Shown here: positions 15,266-17,951 of the stretch, in pieces
Numbering within the stretch: position 1 is the stretch's first letter
How the letters are laid out: each line of letters opens with the position of its first letter
NCBI GenBank assembly: GCA_045106955.1
Contig: JBGCFO010000004.1
Location: 1 to 17,951 of the forward strand
Reading direction: 5' to 3'
Length of the DNA stretch: 17,951 nt
DNA from: JBGCFO01 sp045106955
GTDB taxonomy: Bacteria; Pseudomonadota; Alphaproteobacteria; Rickettsiales; Rickettsiaceae
Made by a program: the position numbers and the translations under genes
The notes under the pieces: generated by a model
What the model was told of the DNA's origin: nothing
The model's database searches: none
The model's input: the letters and a program-made list of their open reading frames with translations, nothing else

Positions 15266-16798
15266 GTGATTTATATAAAAAAATTATTATCTACTATCAT
15301 TGATATATTTTTATTTAGAACTTATCACATTATTATCTTTGTTGGTAGTTCAGGATTGTATATAGCTTTATTTAAAGGGCAAATCCTGCAAAAGCATCAA
15401 TTCTTTACTCTTGATCAAATAGACAATGAAGCGACGGAATTCTTCCTTTCTTTGAATAGGTCTCCTGTTACAATATTGCTAGATAATGTAGAATCCAAAT
15501 TAGAAAAAGAATCTATACCAGATTTGCAATCTATTATACCAATTAATCCAATATCGCAATTTATCAAAAGAAGATTTTCGAAAGATGATATAATTGCTTA
15601 TTACATGCATGATGCAAATGATGGTCAACAATATGCAAATAACTTAATTATTTCTTATAGCCCTACTACTAAAACAATAGAAAAACTAATAGATTTGGTA
15701 CTGCGAAATTCATATCAATTTGTAGATGTATATTTTCTATCTCTAGAATTTTCTTCTATTATCAATCATATTATTTCTAAACAATTACCAGAAATAAAAG
15801 ATCATTGCTTAATCTTTATCACTATAACAAAAACAAGCGGGATCAAGTCAGTAGTTAAATATCAAAATAACATTTTACTATCTAGAACTATACAATATCA
15901 GCAAAATAAATCTCTAGAATCACTACAAGATACTATTGAATCAGAGATCAATGAATGTATGATTTGCTTTCAGGATTTTACTAAACAACATCATTTAAAA
16001 TGCTCAGTAGTCCTATTATTACTTGATAATCAATTGATTAATTTGTTTCGTAAATTTAAAGCATCAAAAAATTATCACATAGTCACAATTGAAAATGGAG
16101 GTTTATCTAGACAAGAACAGGAAAATTGCGCAGATCTATCAATTGCAAATTTATTTGCAAAATGCATGACACATCCAGCAAGAGGCAATTCTATCAACTA
16201 TATCAAAAAATTAAACTTGCTCAATACATTCATCTTAAAGCCAATGATAGTTTTTATGATCATTCTGGCGTATCAAAACATCGCATCTTACATACAAATA
16301 TTAAACTATAGAAAAAATATCTCATCTATTAATGATAGGTACGTTAATACATTAACAGAGTGTAAAAATATAAAACGGCAATATTACTCCAATCATTGCA
16401 ATATATCTAACATGATTTTTTTTAATGAATTTGGACAATTTTTTAGAGAAAATATCAACAATACTCCGTTTGATATTATAAATAAGTTATTAGAATCTTC
16501 TACTACAGTAAACGTTATATTAGATAAAATTACATGGCAAGTAAAACCAATAGATGTGCTTGCCCCAGATATAAATTACATTAATTTGGAATTATGTTTT
16601 AGATTCACAAGTCACTATCATAATAAATATTATGCATTAAAAGATTTACAAAACTACATTAATTATATTAAATCTAAAATTAATTATATTGATTTTAAAT
16701 ATGACATCATAGACAATCACATAATACAATTAAACAATAAGACAATAATACCAATATCAATAAATATTATTTCTAAATATCATAGAATGTTATTATGA
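15266..16798 (+). CDS. Unrecognised membrane protein, PilM-PilN/GspL-like architecture
   Basis: No family is certain. The 510-aa protein has three parts. Residues 1-320 look like a cytoplasmic actin-like fold as in PilM or GspL: an opening strand-turn HIIIFVGSSGLYIALFKG (about 21-38), and later FITITKTSGIKSVVKYQNN leading to LLSRTIQY (about 183-210), the usual 'g...s.l.v..ng....sR.i' hairpin. A helix rich in Glu/Ile and a hydrophobic strand SVVLLLLDNQ follow. One membrane helix lies at about 322-342, preceded by SINYIKKLNLLN, reminiscent of the PilN INLLP entry. The rest is periplasmic: a coiled stretch, then an alpha/beta domain (PFDIINKLLESSTTVNVILDKITW, then LELCFRF and a last helix-strand). 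The first loop lacks the Asp of true ATPases, as in GspL. The start is GTG at 15266. It overlaps the next gene by ATGA. Confidence 0.8.
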   Translation: MIYIKKLLSTIIDIFLFRTYHIIIFVGSSGLYIALFKGQILQKHQFFTLDQIDNEATEFFLSLNRSPVTILLDNVESKLEKESIPDLQSIIPINPISQFIKRRFSKDDIIAYYMHDANDGQQYANNLIISYSPTTKTIEKLIDLVLRNSYQFVDVYFLSLEFSSIINHIISKQLPEIKDHCLIFITITKTSGIKSVVKYQNNILLSRTIQYQQNKSLESLQDTIESEINECMICFQDFTKQHHLKCSVVLLLLDNQLINLFRKFKASKNYHIVTIENGGLSRQEQENCADLSIANLFAKCMTHPARGNSINYIKKLNLLNTFILKPMIVFMIILAYQNIASYIQILNYRKNISSINDRYVNTLTECKNIKRQYYSNHCNISNMIFFNEFGQFFRENINNTPFDIINKLLESSTTVNVILDKITWQVKPIDVLAPDINYINLELCFRFTSHYHNKYYALKDLQNYINYIKSKINYIDFKYDIIDNHIIQLNNKTIIPISINIISKYHRMLL

Positions 16799-17460
16799 TT
16801 AAAAATGCGATTACACATTTTAGAAATTTCATATTTTTAAAATTCACAATTTATATTTTAGGAATTATTAATTTATTCTTATTACTTGGATTACTTACCA
16901 GTGATTTGGATAAGTTAAAATACACGCATAACGTTATCAACAAATCATTGAATCAATTAACTCTAGATTTATACACGCTTAAATCTTATAGTTCATTAGA
17001 CTCTCTTAAGCAACATAAATCAATTTTGCCTTCAACATATCAAATACCTAATTATTATAAAGCCGCTCTTTATTCTCAGATATATTCTATTGTAGATAAA
17101 TATGCTTTATTAAATAATGCTCAGATTAATATTGAAGGTGTATTTATTAAAAACAACCTATCTACATCTCTTAATTCTAGATTTTTAACGATTCCTCAAT
17201 CCAAAGATCAACAGGAGCTTATACATGGCACAGAATATGAAATTACTCTAAATTGTATTGCTCAAGATTTTCAAACTATCGCCAACTTAATCCATGATAT
17301 ATACAATACTATGCCGATATTTTCTAATATTAATTTAGTAAAAATCCAATATATGTCAGTACTTAACAAAGATTTGTTAGATAAATTTTACGACTTTCAA
17401 TCACTGAATTTAATAGAAATTGAAATTCGAATAAAAATAAATACCACTAAATCAATTTAA
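16795..17460 (+). CDS. Unrecognised single-pass membrane protein, PilO/GspM-like architecture
   Basis: A 221-aa protein with a short basic cytoplasmic start, one membrane helix (about 13-35, FLKFTIYILGIINLFLLLGLL), a helical/coiled stretch to about 90, and a C-terminal alpha/beta domain. The pattern there is YEITLNCIAQDFQTIANLIHDIYNTMP, then NINLVKIQYM and a final strand IEIEIRIKI. That is the order of PilO and GspM proteins (TM, coiled coil, ferredoxin-like fold). The ATG overlaps the previous stop as ATGA, so the pair is co-translated. PilN-PilO and GspL-GspM are always neighbours and partners in pilus and type II secretion systems, which supports this reading. The family call is inference from architecture only. 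Its stop overlaps by 3 bases the end of the convergent ORF at 17457. Confidence 0.78.
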   Translation: MIKNAITHFRNFIFLKFTIYILGIINLFLLLGLLTSDLDKLKYTHNVINKSLNQLTLDLYTLKSYSSLDSLKQHKSILPSTYQIPNYYKAALYSQIYSIVDKYALLNNAQINIEGVFIKNNLSTSLNSRFLTIPQSKDQQELIHGTEYEITLNCIAQDFQTIANLIHDIYNTMPIFSNINLVKIQYMSVLNKDLLDKFYDFQSLNLIEIEIRIKINTTKSI

Positions 17461-17750
17461 AAATCTAAATATTGATCAAAATACTCTTGATACTCTGATG
17501 CCACTTCCCCTATTCCATCAATAATCATTTGATTGGTTTCGTAATAATAATCAAGAACATTAGTATCTATAAATTTCTTGAATTCATTGATAATTTCGTT
17601 GTATTCATCATTTTGTTGAATCTTGGATCTACTAAATACAAACATGTATTCTATTATGTAATCGATCGTTTCAGGAGTGATATCAGACATGTATATTTTT
17701 AACATGTTATATATTTCATTGCATATTTTATTGTGAGTATTTTTAAACAA
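17457..17750 (-). CDS. Unrecognised acidic ORF, probably truncated at its 5' end
   Basis: The frame is open from 17819 to 17457 (120 codons before TAA), but has no ATG before the NML at about 17703; TTG at 17750 gives 97 aa. I do not recognise it. It is helical and acidic, with no membrane segment, and is rich in Glu, Asp, Tyr and Ile (DITPETIDYIIEYMF, NEYNEII-like stretches, ending DQYLDF). The upstream open part codes for a coherent EET-ALIQ-EET sequence, suggesting the gene once extended further. Immediately before, in the same frame, lies the stop of a transposase tail (17820-17822). It looks like a gene whose start was removed by, or fused to, the end of an insertion sequence. It could also be a genuine small protein starting at TTG. 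Confidence 0.4.
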   Translation of the reverse strand: MFKNTHNKICNEIYNMLKIYMSDITPETIDYIIEYMFVFSRSKIQQNDEYNEIINEFKKFIDTNVLDYYYETNQMIIDGIGEVASEYQEYFDQYLDF

Positions 17751-17819
17751 ATCTGATTTTGTTTCTTCCTGAATTAAAGCTGTTTCTTCCGCATGTGTAT
17801 TGAACTTATCAATGCGAAT

Positions 17820-17951
17820 TTAGGATAAGCGCTCATTTAATATTGCTATTCTTTCCTTAGAATTGAGTATTTTTTTAACGTTATACGCATTGATGCATGC
17901 TAATACATGTACTAAAAAATTTACTGGAGACCTATGCCTTGTATGTTCTAG
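17820..17951 (-). mobile_element. C-terminal end of a DDE transposase (IS982-like), cut by the window edge
   Basis: Reading the minus strand from 17951, the frame is open for 43 codons and stops at TAA (17822-17820). It begins LEHTRHRSPVNFLVHVLACINAY and ends with a basic, Ile-rich tail (KKILNSKERIAILNERLS). The E-H-T/S-R-H-R-S-x-x-N-F-x-V-x-x-x-x-x-x-x-A-Y string is, from memory, the conserved end of IS982-family transposases, and such elements are common in Rickettsiales. The tail after AYN differs from what I recall for the family. The catalytic Asp/Asp/Glu residues would lie outside the window. I could not identify a terminal inverted repeat by eye between 17750 and 17820. Confidence 0.6.

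Noticed and set aside
17451..17475. Terminator at the convergent end of the PilO-like gene (ATCAAT...ATTGAT)
   Set aside because: Only six A/T-rich pairs with a 14-base loop; not distinguishable from chance in this composition.
1..17951. CRISPR array or tandem repeats
   Set aside because: No regularly spaced repeats of 20-40 bases were seen on reading; the only exact longer repeat found is the 20-base pair at 3597 and 3762.

Overview
The window is AT-rich (about 70% A+T by eye, not counted), densely packed bacterial DNA using the standard stop codons (TAA, TAG and TGA are all used) and almost no Shine-Dalgarno sequences. Gene content and protein signatures point to an alphaproteobacterium with a reduced genome, most likely an intracellular Rickettsiales- or Holosporales-type bacterium: a type A Psd with its PssA partner, a Der GTPase with NKxE instead of NKxD in its first G domain, isolated Mrp antiporter subunits, EmrAB, and a tetrameric GlyRS. 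A transketolase argues against the genus Rickettsia itself. This placement is an inference from the proteins, not a search result.

Layout. Left edge (1-700): the possible 3' end of an unidentified gene, a small unrecognised ORF (144-452) with an in-frame TGA just behind a plausible upstream ATG, and two strong hairpins (475-507 and 653-694). Minus-strand transketolase (701-2758) diverges from a plus-strand multi-spanning membrane protein resembling DUF1189 (2814-3899). A closely spaced minus-strand operon then runs from 12074 down to 3905: psd, pssA, emrA, emrB, mrpE, mrpF, ubiH, comF, der. It is headed by a near-consensus sigma-70 promoter at 12112-12140. The genes make phosphatidylethanolamine, export drugs or toxic compounds, contribute Na+/H+ antiporter parts, hydroxylate the ubiquinone ring, take part in a ComF process, and assemble ribosomes. 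Three of the junctions overlap.

Divergently, a plus-strand operon starts near 12278: glyQ, glyS (glycyl-tRNA synthetase alpha and beta), then two tightly linked unrecognised genes (15266-16798 and 16795-17460). By architecture these look like a PilM-PilN fusion (a GspL analogue) followed by a PilO/GspM analogue, that is, part of the inner-membrane platform of a type IV pilus or type II secretion machine. They are the most interesting part of the window.

Right edge (17457-17951, minus strand): an unrecognised acidic ORF lacking a good start lies directly after, and in frame with, the C-terminal tail of a DDE transposase (IS982-like by its end motif) that runs off the window. The simplest reading is an insertion sequence abutting or truncating a gene.
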